A stretch of 24,116 nt of DNA from DASWIG01 sp965371445. GTDB lineage: Bacteria; Acidobacteriota; Thermoanaerobaculia; Multivoradales; J023. The stretch lies in the NCBI GenBank assembly GCA_965371445.1, contig CBDUYN010000160.1, forward strand, positions 1 through 24,116, read 5' to 3'. Positions 14,287-20,797 of this stretch are shown here, one piece after another. Position numbers and translations under genes: made by a program. The notes below the pieces were generated by a model. The model was not told the origin of the DNA. It ran no database searches and was given only the letters and a program-made list of their open reading frames with translations. Each line of letters starts with the position of its first letter. Within the stretch, counting starts at the first letter, position 1.

Positions 14287-15150
14287 GTGGCTGAACTGAA
14301 CCATCCCTTGATCACGATCATCGATCGTTTTCGCGCCTACAACGCGGTCACCTGGGCGCTGGACACCCAGTGGCACCTGGTCGAGAAGGCTCTCGGCAAC
14401 GAGGCCGCGGCGGCGGCGGGAGAGCCCTGGCACATGCACTCGCTGCGCGGCAGGCTCGACACGGTCCACGACAACCTGAAGGACGCCCACAACACGCTCC
14501 TCGACGAGAGGAGTGAGGACCTGAAGGTGCGCAAGGTGCGCGACGAAGCGCACTCGGCTCTCCGCGGCGTTGTGCTGTCGGGGCGCAACGCGATCGGCGG
14601 GATCCTCGCTGAGGAGGATTTGCAGGTTCTGGGTTTTACCCGGCGTCTGCCGACCAACTCCATGGCCCTCGCCGTTCAGGCGCGGTTCCTCGGACGCAAT
14701 CTCATCGCGGCCGCAGGGACCCTCCCGGAAGCCGGGCCCGGCTTCTCGATCGATCTGGTGGCATTCGTCAACGACAATCTGCTGCCTACCGTCGATCGTC
14801 TGGAGCAGGCCGAGGACCGGGTCGGCAAGGAGGCCAAGGTCACCGAGACCGCGGTCGCCGCGAAGGACGAGGCGCTGGAGAGATTCAACGTCGAGTTCTA
14901 CGAGGACGCGAGAATCATCGAGGCGGTCTTCCGCAGGGCCGGCCTCGATCGGATCGCTGCCAAGATCCGTCCCTCGGGCCGCCACAAGGGAACCACCGTC
15001 GAGCCTTTCGACACCGAACCGACGCCAGATCCGGTCGACGAGACCGAGGTCAGCGCAGAGGACATCGTCATCGATCCCGACGCGGATTCAGACGACGAGA
15101 CCGGCGACGACGCCGGTGACGACACCCAAGACGTCTTGACCTTTGTCTAG
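14287..15150 (+). CDS. hypothetical helical protein with acidic tail, 287 aa
   Basis: I do not recognise a family. GTG 14287 follows AAAGGAGGTGA (14270-14280) at ideal spacing, one of the strongest ribosome binding sites in the window. Residues 1-225 are predicted by eye as alpha-helical (TIIDRFRAYNAVTWALDTQW; RLEQAEDRVGKEAKVTETAV; ALERFNVEFYEDARIIEAVF), possibly a helical bundle. Residues 226-240 are basic (RPSGRHKGTT), and 241-287 form a disordered tail with runs of Asp and Glu. There is no signal peptide or membrane segment. It is followed by a strong terminator, so it is monocistronic. Its divergent placement opposite the 41-aa/253-aa pair across the inverted-repeat element suggests a common locus, but that link is inference. 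Confidence 0.78.
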   Translation: MAELNHPLITIIDRFRAYNAVTWALDTQWHLVEKALGNEAAAAAGEPWHMHSLRGRLDTVHDNLKDAHNTLLDERSEDLKVRKVRDEAHSALRGVVLSGRNAIGGILAEEDLQVLGFTRRLPTNSMALAVQARFLGRNLIAAAGTLPEAGPGFSIDLVAFVNDNLLPTVDRLEQAEDRVGKEAKVTETAVAAKDEALERFNVEFYEDARIIEAVFRRAGLDRIAAKIRPSGRHKGTTVEPFDTEPTPDPVDETEVSAEDIVIDPDADSDDETGDDAGDDTQDVLTFV

Positions 15151-15180
15151 ACGGTACCGTTCACCAACCCACTAGGATCC

Positions 15181-15214
15181 GAGCCGTGGCGATCGTCGTC
15201 ACGGCTCTTTTTTT
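15181..15214 (+). terminator. intrinsic terminator of the 287-aa gene
   Basis: GAGCCGTG (15181-15188) pairs with CACGGCTC (15200-15207), followed by seven T residues. It lies 30 bp after the stop codon and just before the palindromic repeat copy B. Confidence 0.92.
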
Positions 15215-15226
15215 GTGCCTTCCGGG

Positions 15227-15375
15227 AGCCAGCTTTAGCTGGCTTTCCAGCCTATAGCACGGGTCTTTAGGCCCGTTGCGGAGGCGCGGCGAGCCTGATC
15301 CGTCGTGCTTCGCGCCATCCCCGCAACGGGCCTAAAGACCCGTGCTATGGACGAGAAAGCCGGCTCAAGCCGGCT
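15227..15375 (+). repeat. palindromic intergenic repeat, copy B
   Basis: Bases 15252-15276 pair with 15326-15350 (24 of 25). The outer ends form their own hairpins (15227-15244, AGCCAGCT/AGCTGGCT; 15358-15375, AGCCGGCT/AGCCGGCT). The forward strand aligns along its length with the reverse strand of 2639-2782, including asymmetric central text around CGTCGTGCnTCGCGCC. Stem changes relative to copy A are matched on both arms. The right end overlaps the stop codon of the minus-strand AraC-type gene at 15365. Confidence 0.88.
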
Positions 15376-16525
15376 CGGAAGAGACCGTCGCCCCAAGCTC
15401 AGAAACCCGCTCTACCCCGGCCTCGTCGCCCAAATCCCGGTAGACCTCCATCGCTTGCTCGACCGTCGCCCGGACGTCCAGCTGCTGACGCGCCGCGCGG
15501 GCTTCGAGGAGCGCGCCCCGGGCTACCGGGTCGATCGCCTCGAACGGTTGCCGGCATTTGAGCTCCGCCAGGGCGAGCGCCTCGTCGCCCTCGTCTTCCT
15601 TGCCCGCGGCGAAGGACGTCCGCGCCAGCTGCGCCAGGGCGAGGAGGCGACGGTCCGCCACCTCCTCGCGGGGGTCCGAGCGCCAGGGCTTCAAGCTGCT
15701 CACCGCGAAGCGGTTCCACTCCCGGCTTCGCTCCGGGTCCTTCAACGCCAGCTCCGAAGCCTTCTCCAGCAACAGGTCGCAGAGCGCGAAAGACGACACC
15801 GGAATGTCCTCGACCAGCCGCAGCTTGGCACCGGCGCGGACGTCGGAACGCTCCAACACCGCGGCGACACGCTTCACCTTGAAGTCCTCGTACGCGCGCT
15901 GGAACCGGGGATTGGCCATCAGCTCTGAATCCTTCTTGTGCTCGAAGTAGAGGTCGCGGCAGCTCTCCTTCTGCTCCGGGTAAAGCTCCAGCATCTTCTC
16001 CAGGAGCTCGTGAAAGAGCGCCTCGTCGGCCACGCCCAGAAACACCCGGCGCCACGAGTCGAGCCGTTCCACACGCGGCGGCGCCGATGCCGGCCGCGCC
16101 GAAGCCGTATCCGCGAGGCGGGCGCGCCACTCTACCGGCGTCTCCTCCGTCAGGTCCTTGAAAGCCTGCGCGAAACCGCGGTAGCTCCGGTAACCCACCA
16201 GGTGGGAGATCCTGCGGTTCGCCAGCTTCGTACGACGCATCAAGTCCTTCGCCGTCTCGATGCGAAGCTCCCGGAGGTAGGCCACCGGGCTGCCGGCGGT
16301 GACGCTCCGAAAGAGCTCGCTGAAGCGCCGTCCGGCCTCGGGACAGCTCTTCTCGATCGCGGACCGAGAAAGGTCGCGATGGAAAAGCTTGCGCTCGATC
16401 AAGGCGAAGGCGTCCCGGATCGGCTCCGGTGCCGCGGCTGCGTCGTCGTGCAGCCGCGACAAGACGCGAACCGACGCTTCCTCCAGAAAGCGGCCTTCCG
16501 TCAAGGGAGTAAAATCGCTTGACAT
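15365..16525 (-). CDS. AraC-type HTH protein with helical/TPR-like C-terminus, 386 aa
   Basis: Residues 40-137 match the AraC/XylS DNA-binding domain. A first subdomain (IERKLFHRDLSRSAIEKSCP, then FRSVTAGSPVAYLRELRIET) is followed by the better conserved second HTH: AKDLMRRTKLANRRISHLVG, Tyr-Arg-Ser, FAQAFKDLTEETPVEWRARL. Residues 160-386 are helical, TPR-like and without enzymatic motifs. The domain sits at the N-terminus, reversed from the usual AraC order. The ATG at 16525 follows GGAGGAAGG. It is the last gene of a minus-strand operon (20 bp after the 250-residue gene). Its final codons and stop lie inside palindromic repeat copy B, so the original C-terminus may have been changed by repeat insertion. 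Likely a DNA-binding regulator with a protein-interaction half; target unknown. Confidence 0.8.
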   Translation of the reverse strand: MSSDFTPLTEGRFLEEASVRVLSRLHDDAAAAPEPIRDAFALIERKLFHRDLSRSAIEKSCPEAGRRFSELFRSVTAGSPVAYLRELRIETAKDLMRRTKLANRRISHLVGYRSYRGFAQAFKDLTEETPVEWRARLADTASARPASAPPRVERLDSWRRVFLGVADEALFHELLEKMLELYPEQKESCRDLYFEHKKDSELMANPRFQRAYEDFKVKRVAAVLERSDVRAGAKLRLVEDIPVSSFALCDLLLEKASELALKDPERSREWNRFAVSSLKPWRSDPREEVADRRLLALAQLARTSFAAGKEDEGDEALALAELKCRQPFEAIDPVARGALLEARAARQQLDVRATVEQAMEVYRDLGDEAGVERVSELGATVSSEPA

Positions 16526-16545
16526 TCCTTCCTCCTCTCCGAAGC

Positions 16546-17298
16546 CTACCCGTGGTCTCCCCGTTCTTCGTCTTCGTCTTCGTCGTCTACTTCCGCGGCC
16601 TTTTGCATCAGCAGCTCTTTGAGCGCGGGCGTCGTGAAGCAGAGCTCATAGAGCGCCACTTCGTGCTCGCTCGCGTCGGGCACCAACAGGTTCTCCCAGA
16701 TCTCTCTGGCAAAAAACCTCTCCAGGGGTCCGACCGGTGGACGCCGCATCCAGCAGTCGGCATTGCGGACTTTCATCTCGGCGATCAGCTCTCCGGCTTC
16801 GCCGTCGGTCAGCCCGGCAGTGAGAAGACGAGCCAGGAGGTGGCCCGAGAGCAGGCTCTCGCCGGATTCGGTGAAGAGTCCCGGAAGCTTCTGAATCTCC
16901 CGGCGAAAGGCGTCGGGCGTCAATCCGGACCAGGCTCGGAAGCGGCGTTTGAAGGTCTGCTTGTTGGAAAAGCAGACCATCTGGGCGACCTGCCCCGGCT
17001 GGAAGTCGGTGTCGAGCAGGAGGCCCGCCGAGGTCTCCAGCCGGCGGTCCCAGAGGTAGGTCTCCGGCGCGACGCCCATCTGCGCCTCGAAGAGCGTCGA
17101 GCCGTTCTGGAGCGGGAGCTCGCACGCCTTCATCCAGGCGGCGACGGTCAGCTCGACGCTGAAGAGCTCCTCCAGGATGTAGGTCAAGAGGTCCCGGATC
17201 TGGTAGACCGACGCGGCTTCGATGTCGTGGCCGATTTCCTTCAGGACCGGCGCCGACGCCCGACGAAGCGCCGCTTGCTCTTCTCGGAGTGGGATCAT
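16546..17298 (-). CDS. AraC-type HTH protein, 250 aa
   Basis: Residues 36-135 match an AraC-type DNA-binding domain. The first part is LLTYILEELFSVELTVAAWM, then FEAQMGVAPETYLWDRRLET. The second HTH is SAGLLLDTDFQPGQVAQMVC, FSNKQTFKRRFRAWSGLTPD, AFRREI. The rest (136-250) is helical and ends in an acidic tail (EVDDEDEDEERGDHG). ATG 17298 follows AAGGAG on the minus strand. It sits in the middle of a three-gene operon with gaps of 21 and 20 bp, downstream of the 210-residue protein and upstream of the 386-residue paralogue. It shares layout but little sequence with its neighbours, so the duplication is old. There is no ligand-binding cupin domain as in AraC itself. Confidence 0.82.
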   Translation of the reverse strand: MIPLREEQAALRRASAPVLKEIGHDIEAASVYQIRDLLTYILEELFSVELTVAAWMKACELPLQNGSTLFEAQMGVAPETYLWDRRLETSAGLLLDTDFQPGQVAQMVCFSNKQTFKRRFRAWSGLTPDAFRREIQKLPGLFTESGESLLSGHLLARLLTAGLTDGEAGELIAEMKVRNADCWMRRPPVGPLERFFAREIWENLLVPDASEHEVALYELCFTTPALKELLMQKAAEVDDEDEDEERGDHG

Positions 17299-17319
17299 GA
17301 GCCTCTCCTTGCGTACGGT

Positions 17320-17952
17320 TCAACGTTTCGGACTCTTATCCGGACCCTCGCTCTGCCGGAGTTTCGGTCGTCCTGCTCGGGTTCCCTTGCGTCGGGGTGA
17401 TTTCCTGGTTCGGATCGCCCTCTCGAGGCGGGTCAGACGTTGCTGGAAGTCCTCGACGCGGCGCAGCTGACCGCCGAGGATCTCGCCCAGCCGCTTCACG
17501 TCGGCTTGAGCCCAGGCGTCTTCCGGCGGGAGCTCGGCGAAGGCTCGCGGCGCCGGCAGCCGTGGCGGGCCGTCCTCGGACGCCTCGGCGAACCAGCGTT
17601 CTCTCGCATAGGCCTCGGCGGCGGCCGCCGCCGCCTGGTCGTCGAGCCAGGCGTCCATCAGGTCGTCGTCGCCGCGCGCCACGGCGTCGCGCAGACGGCT
17701 CACCTGCTCTTCGAGCTCCATCATCACGTCCTCGACCACGCCGTCGAGGTCGAACTCGGCCGACGGTGGGACGTGGCCTTCGAGCATCACGTCCGGGACG
17801 TCGGCGTCGAGCTCGTCACGGACCTCGGCCAGCCCGCCGCGGGCCGCGTCGAGGTGGACGGCGATCTCGGTGATGCGCTGACGGCTTCGATCCAGCCTCG
17901 AACGGGTGACGGCGGGCCGGTCTGGATCGTCTCTCTGGGCTTGGGTGCTCAT
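17320..17952 (-). CDS. hypothetical acidic helical protein, 210 aa, first gene of AraC-type operon
   Basis: I do not recognise a family. ATG 17952 follows GGAAGGGAG; the frame is open farther upstream but that part lacks coding character. The protein has a polar start (MSTQAQRDDPDRP) and a long, probably coiled-coil region, residues 18-105 (RQRITEIAVHLDAARGGLAE, then EDVMMELEEQVSRLRDAVAR). An Ala-rich acidic middle (DDQAAAAAAEAYARERWF), another helix (GGQLRRVEDFQQRLTRLERA) and a strongly basic tail (RTRKSPRRKGTRAG) follow. No membrane segment or signal peptide. As the first gene in the operon with two AraC-type proteins it may be their partner or target, which is inference. Confidence 0.75.
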   Translation of the reverse strand: MSTQAQRDDPDRPAVTRSRLDRSRQRITEIAVHLDAARGGLAEVRDELDADVPDVMLEGHVPPSAEFDLDGVVEDVMMELEEQVSRLRDAVARGDDDLMDAWLDDQAAAAAAEAYARERWFAEASEDGPPRLPAPRAFAELPPEDAWAQADVKRLGEILGGQLRRVEDFQQRLTRLERAIRTRKSPRRKGTRAGRPKLRQSEGPDKSPKR

Positions 17953-18022
17953 GGGGTCTCCCTTCCTGATCTCCGATGATTGGAGAGCATGCCAGAAGAA
18001 AGACCAGGGGGATAGAGACCTC

Positions 18023-18048
18023 TTTGCCTGCACAAATGTCCAGGCAAA
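18023..18048. promoter_or_regulatory. operator-like palindrome in divergent promoter region
   Basis: TTTGCCTG (18023-18030) and CAGGCAAA (18041-18048) are perfect complements around a 10-bp AT-richer spacer. It lies about 70 bp upstream of the minus-strand operon start and about 105 bp upstream of the 19-residue peptide on the plus strand, where a shared regulator could act. Confidence 0.5.
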
Positions 18049-18086
18049 AGTTTCCCTGGGGGGATCCAAACGCCTGCCGGACGGGC

Positions 18087-18092
18087 TATCCT
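18087..18092 (+). promoter_or_regulatory. candidate -10 box of the 19-aa peptide gene
   Basis: TATCCT lies 61 bp upstream of ATG 18154 and 39 bp beyond the palindrome at 18023-18048. No -35 box is evident. Weak support. Confidence 0.25.
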
Positions 18093-18153
18093 CGGGCTCC
18101 GGGAACAGGCTTGGACGGAGAGATCCGTGAACCGACGACGAAAGGAGACAACC

Positions 18154-18213
18154 ATGAAGACGAAGAGCAGCCTCAAGGCTGGAATGCCGCCTGGCGCCGA
18201 CCATCTGGGCTAG
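18154..18213 (+). CDS. candidate 19-aa peptide gene
   Basis: ATG 18154 follows AAAGGAG (18141-18147) by 6 bp, an ideal ribosome binding site, and the frame ends at TAG 18211-18213. The product is MKTKSSLKAGMPPGADHLG. Its start, Lys-Thr-Lys followed by a Leu-Lys-Ala-Gly, reminds me of short peptides of unknown role with a K-T-x-x-x-K-A-G start that are scattered through cyanobacteria and other phyla; this is from memory and unchecked. No cysteine is present, so disulfide or lanthionine chemistry is excluded, and no RiPP enzyme is visible. It is divergent from the 210-aa/AraC-type operon across 201 bp. It could be a signal peptide, a RiPP-like precursor, a leader peptide, or chance. Confidence 0.5.
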   Translation: MKTKSSLKAGMPPGADHLG

Positions 18214-18276
18214 TTGCCCACGGTAGGGGTCGCACGGACATGGCGAGAATTCCGGCAGGCTGCGCCTGCTGGAAAT

Positions 18277-18356
18277 CCCCCTAGCCCCCTTTCCTAAAGG
18301 GGGGACAAGATTCCAGATTCTTCTCTGAACCCCCCTTTAGGAAAGGGGGGCAGGGG
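18277..18356. repeat. G/C-tract inverted repeat (CCCCTTTCCTAAAGGGG type)
   Basis: The arm at 18277-18304 and the arm at 18330-18356 are nearly perfect reverse complements; each is itself close to palindromic (CCCCTTT-CCT-AAAGGGG). About 25 bp separates them. It lies between the peptide gene and the 3' end of the 540-residue gene. It may act as a bidirectional termination or mRNA-end structure, and resembles a common bacterial intergenic repeat class. Confidence 0.8.
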
Positions 18357-18417
18357 CCGGCCGGGAGCGGCGATTTGGCCGACGTCAGTCGGCCATCCTG
18401 CAACGGTCACTGACCTC

Positions 18418-20040
18418 TTAAACTCGGGCCAAGGGATCGCGGCGCAGGGACGACCGCAGACTCCTGAGGACGTCGGTCGACACGCAGGACTCCGAGATCG
18501 CCTGACCGAGCAGTCGCACGCTGGCCATCGTCTCGTCGTACAACCTGAGAGATTCGAAGACGGGGTAGATCGTATTGCAGAGCGGTATGACGTCCGCCGT
18601 CCTCTTCTGGTCCGCGTAGAGTACTACCAAGTCGAGAAGCAAGAGCGCTCGGTAGAGTGGCTCGTCGAGCTCTTCGAGCATTTTTGCCGTCGCAAGATAC
18701 TTTTCCTCCGCTTGCTCCAACCTTCCGATACCCTGGGCGACATATGCTTCGATCCACCGATGTCGCCAATGAAGCGCCATGCTTTCGTCCCTCAGGGTCA
18801 ACAACTGGTTCTCAGCGTCTGAGAAGCGGCCAAGTCTAACTAACGTAATGGCGATATCGCGAAGTAGCTCAGTGGCAAATGGCTCCGAAGCGGCGCCGGG
18901 CAAAGCAGCAGCCTTCGTCAGCGTTGCCAAGGCTTCCTCGTGGCTCTCTGCATAACGCAGAGCTGTCGCCCTGTGGTTCAATGTCGCGATCTGCCACGGC
19001 TCGTCTCCCGCTCCCTCGAAAGCAGGCAAAGCGACATCGAAAACCTCCACGGCCTCGTCATGCCGGCGCTGAAACGTCCGAAGCGTCCCCTGGCACAGGT
19101 AAACGATCCCGGCGGTGAGCAGGTCGACCGTCGAGTGGAGCACTTCGACGGCCTCGTCGATCGCCCGGTCGGCGGCGACGAAGTCGAGGCCGAGCCGGTA
19201 GGCGTTGCCGAGCCAGGCCCAAGCCTGGGGCCGTAGGGTGTGATAGAGCGGACCGAGGGATTCGGCATTGGCCTCGACGCTGTCGAGCGCCAGTTGGGAG
19301 AGCTCGACGCCGCGTTGACGGTCCTGGCGTCCTTGGTCGCGGGATTCGCGGTGCAGGGCGTCGAAGAGGGCGGGGGTCGAGAAGGGCCGGGACCGTTGGA
19401 CGACGTGCCTCTGCTCGTCGAAGGACAAGAAGGCGAGGCGCGGCAGAACCAGGGTTTCCACCTGGATCTGCTCTAACTTCGCTGCGTCGACGAGCTTGGA
19501 TTGGAGCTCGTCGAGAGGGCCGGTGAAGAGGCACTGCATCTCGACCAGGAGGGCCTTGAGGCGATTCATGAGGTCACCTACCCGGCTCGGGGAGAGCTGT
19601 CCGGCGAGAGCGTCGGCGACTGTCTGCTCGAAGCCCGCCTTCACCAGGCCGTGGCGCTCGCGGAGCTCGGAGGGCGTACATCCCTTCCACTTCTTGAACG
19701 CCTTGCGGAAGCTGACGGGGTTGAGGTAGCCGACCAGCCTGCCGATTCGCGAGACCGCAAGGGGCGTTTGAAGGAGGAGGCGTTCGGCGGTCTCCATGCG
19801 TCCACGGAGGATGTAGGCTCTCGGGACGGTGTCGATCTCTTTGAAGATGGCGGGGGCGTTCTTGTCGCGGATCTTGTGCTCCCGCCAGAGAGCTTGGACG
19901 TTGAAGCTACCCTCGAAGAGCCGCTTCTTGACGGTCACCAGCAGCGGCTGCAAGCGCTGGCTGGCGCCGTCGACGTCGGTCCGGATGCGCAGCAGGGTTG
20001 GCTTGGCGGCTTGGTCCCTGAGCGTTTCCTCGTTGGTCAT
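18418..20040 (-). CDS. AraC-type HTH + TPR protein, 540 aa
   Basis: Residues 36-130 carry the AraC-type domain. The first part is TVKKRLFEGSFNVQALWREH, then AIFKEIDTVPRAYILRGRME. The second, clear HTH is TAERLLLQTPLAVSRIGRLV, GYLNPVSFRKAFKKWKGCTP, SELRER. From about residue 200 to the end it is TPR-like helical repeats (VELSQLALDSVEANAESLGP; ALATLTKAAALPG; RWIEAYVAQGIGRLEQAEEK). DNA-binding plus TPR suggests a regulator controlled by protein or peptide contact, as with peptide-sensing TPR regulators, but there is no direct proof. The gene has its own promoter TGCTACACT 29 bp upstream and a GAGAGGGA ribosome binding site, so it is a separate unit from the AraC-type operon downstream. Confidence 0.85.
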   Translation of the reverse strand: MTNEETLRDQAAKPTLLRIRTDVDGASQRLQPLLVTVKKRLFEGSFNVQALWREHKIRDKNAPAIFKEIDTVPRAYILRGRMETAERLLLQTPLAVSRIGRLVGYLNPVSFRKAFKKWKGCTPSELRERHGLVKAGFEQTVADALAGQLSPSRVGDLMNRLKALLVEMQCLFTGPLDELQSKLVDAAKLEQIQVETLVLPRLAFLSFDEQRHVVQRSRPFSTPALFDALHRESRDQGRQDRQRGVELSQLALDSVEANAESLGPLYHTLRPQAWAWLGNAYRLGLDFVAADRAIDEAVEVLHSTVDLLTAGIVYLCQGTLRTFQRRHDEAVEVFDVALPAFEGAGDEPWQIATLNHRATALRYAESHEEALATLTKAAALPGAASEPFATELLRDIAITLVRLGRFSDAENQLLTLRDESMALHWRHRWIEAYVAQGIGRLEQAEEKYLATAKMLEELDEPLYRALLLLDLVVLYADQKRTADVIPLCNTIYPVFESLRLYDETMASVRLLGQAISESCVSTDVLRSLRSSLRRDPLARV

Positions 20041-20068
20041 CGGAGTCCCTCTCGTTGGTTGGGGGGCC

Positions 20069-20077
20069 AGTGTAGCA
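20069..20077 (-). promoter_or_regulatory. candidate extended -10 promoter of the 540-aa gene
   Basis: Minus-strand TGCTACACT ends 28 bp before ATG 20040 and is a very good match to TGnTAnnnT. No -35 box is clear. Confidence 0.5.
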
Positions 20078-20130
20078 GAAACGGCGGCGAGGGGAAGGGG
20101 CGCGTAGGGAGGGCTGCGCCAGCCGTCTTC

Positions 20131-20205
20131 TCGGCGCCTTCAGGCGCCTTCGCTGGGAGCGCAGGCGTCCCGCCTGCTCTTCAGGCGCCCGCAGGGCGCC
20201 TCTTG
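20131..20205. repeat. three consecutive hairpin repeats
   Basis: Three adjoining palindromes: GGCGCCTtcAGGCGCC (20133-20148), GCAGGCGtccCGCCTGC (20161-20177) and AGGCGCCCgcaGGGCGCCT (20183-20201). They occupy the 349-bp gap 20041-20389. The rest of that gap has another small palindrome (CCGGGGTT/AACCCCGG near 20250) and no gene that I can support. Confidence 0.8.
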
Positions 20206-20389
20206 TGGTCGGGTGGCAAAGGGCAAGGCCTTGGACCGTCCGTCCGCCCGGGGTTGAAACCCCGGCGGGCCGTGCTCCCGCGGGGGATATACTCCGCGCC
20301 GGGCGGGTCGCCGACGCCAGCGCCTCGACCAGGGCGCCGCCCGGCCGGGTCCGGCATCCGGATGGCCGGCGCTTGGCTCGGCACCTCAC

Positions 20390-20797
20390 TCAGGGATCCC
20401 GCGCCTGAATGATCAGCTGCCCTCGAGAGGCGACGACCCGCATTGGCGTGTTCTCGCGAAAGCCGCAGTAGCGGAACGCGTTGGCGAGATGGACCGCGCG
20501 GTGCAAAAGGGTCGCCAGAATTTGCTGGCGAGGTCGATTGAGATCGCCGCGGGTGTAGAGCAAGAGTTGATGGCTCTTCGTCGCGCAGAGGGGCGACTCC
20601 GGAAGTGGCGAATACTCGTCGTCGATGCGGATCTCGGGCGGATTCGCCACGAAGTCGGGATCGGGAAAAAGGTGGATCATCAGCCGCAGGCATCTCGCCA
20701 TCTCCTCCCGGACAGCTCCCAGGTCATCAGGCCCGGGGTCGCCCGTTGAAGTGGGTCCGGTTGGAGGAAGATCGTCGTGCTGAAGTTTCAGTAACAT
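20390..20797 (-). CDS. small metallopeptidase-like protein with altered HExxH (HRxxH), 135 aa
   Basis: The C-terminal part QQILATLLHRAVHLANAFRY resembles the active-site helix of SprT-like and related small metallopeptidases (LLHExxHxxN), but residue 100 is Arg where the catalytic Glu belongs; His99 and His103 are kept. Residues 30-80 hold a helix (EEMARCLRLMIHLFPDPDF) and a beta-like stretch (IRIDDEYSPLP, then SHQLLLYTRGDL). The end (MRVVASRGQLIIQARDP) would supply a strand. With the Glu lost it would probably be catalytically dead, possibly a structural or nucleic-acid-binding relic. ATG 20797 has no obvious ribosome binding site, and a short direct repeat (ACTTACGC, twice) sits just upstream. 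It could be a decaying gene. Family assignment is tentative. Confidence 0.55.
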   Translation of the reverse strand: MLLKLQHDDLPPTGPTSTGDPGPDDLGAVREEMARCLRLMIHLFPDPDFVANPPEIRIDDEYSPLPESPLCATKSHQLLLYTRGDLNRPRQQILATLLHRAVHLANAFRYCGFRENTPMRVVASRGQLIIQARDP

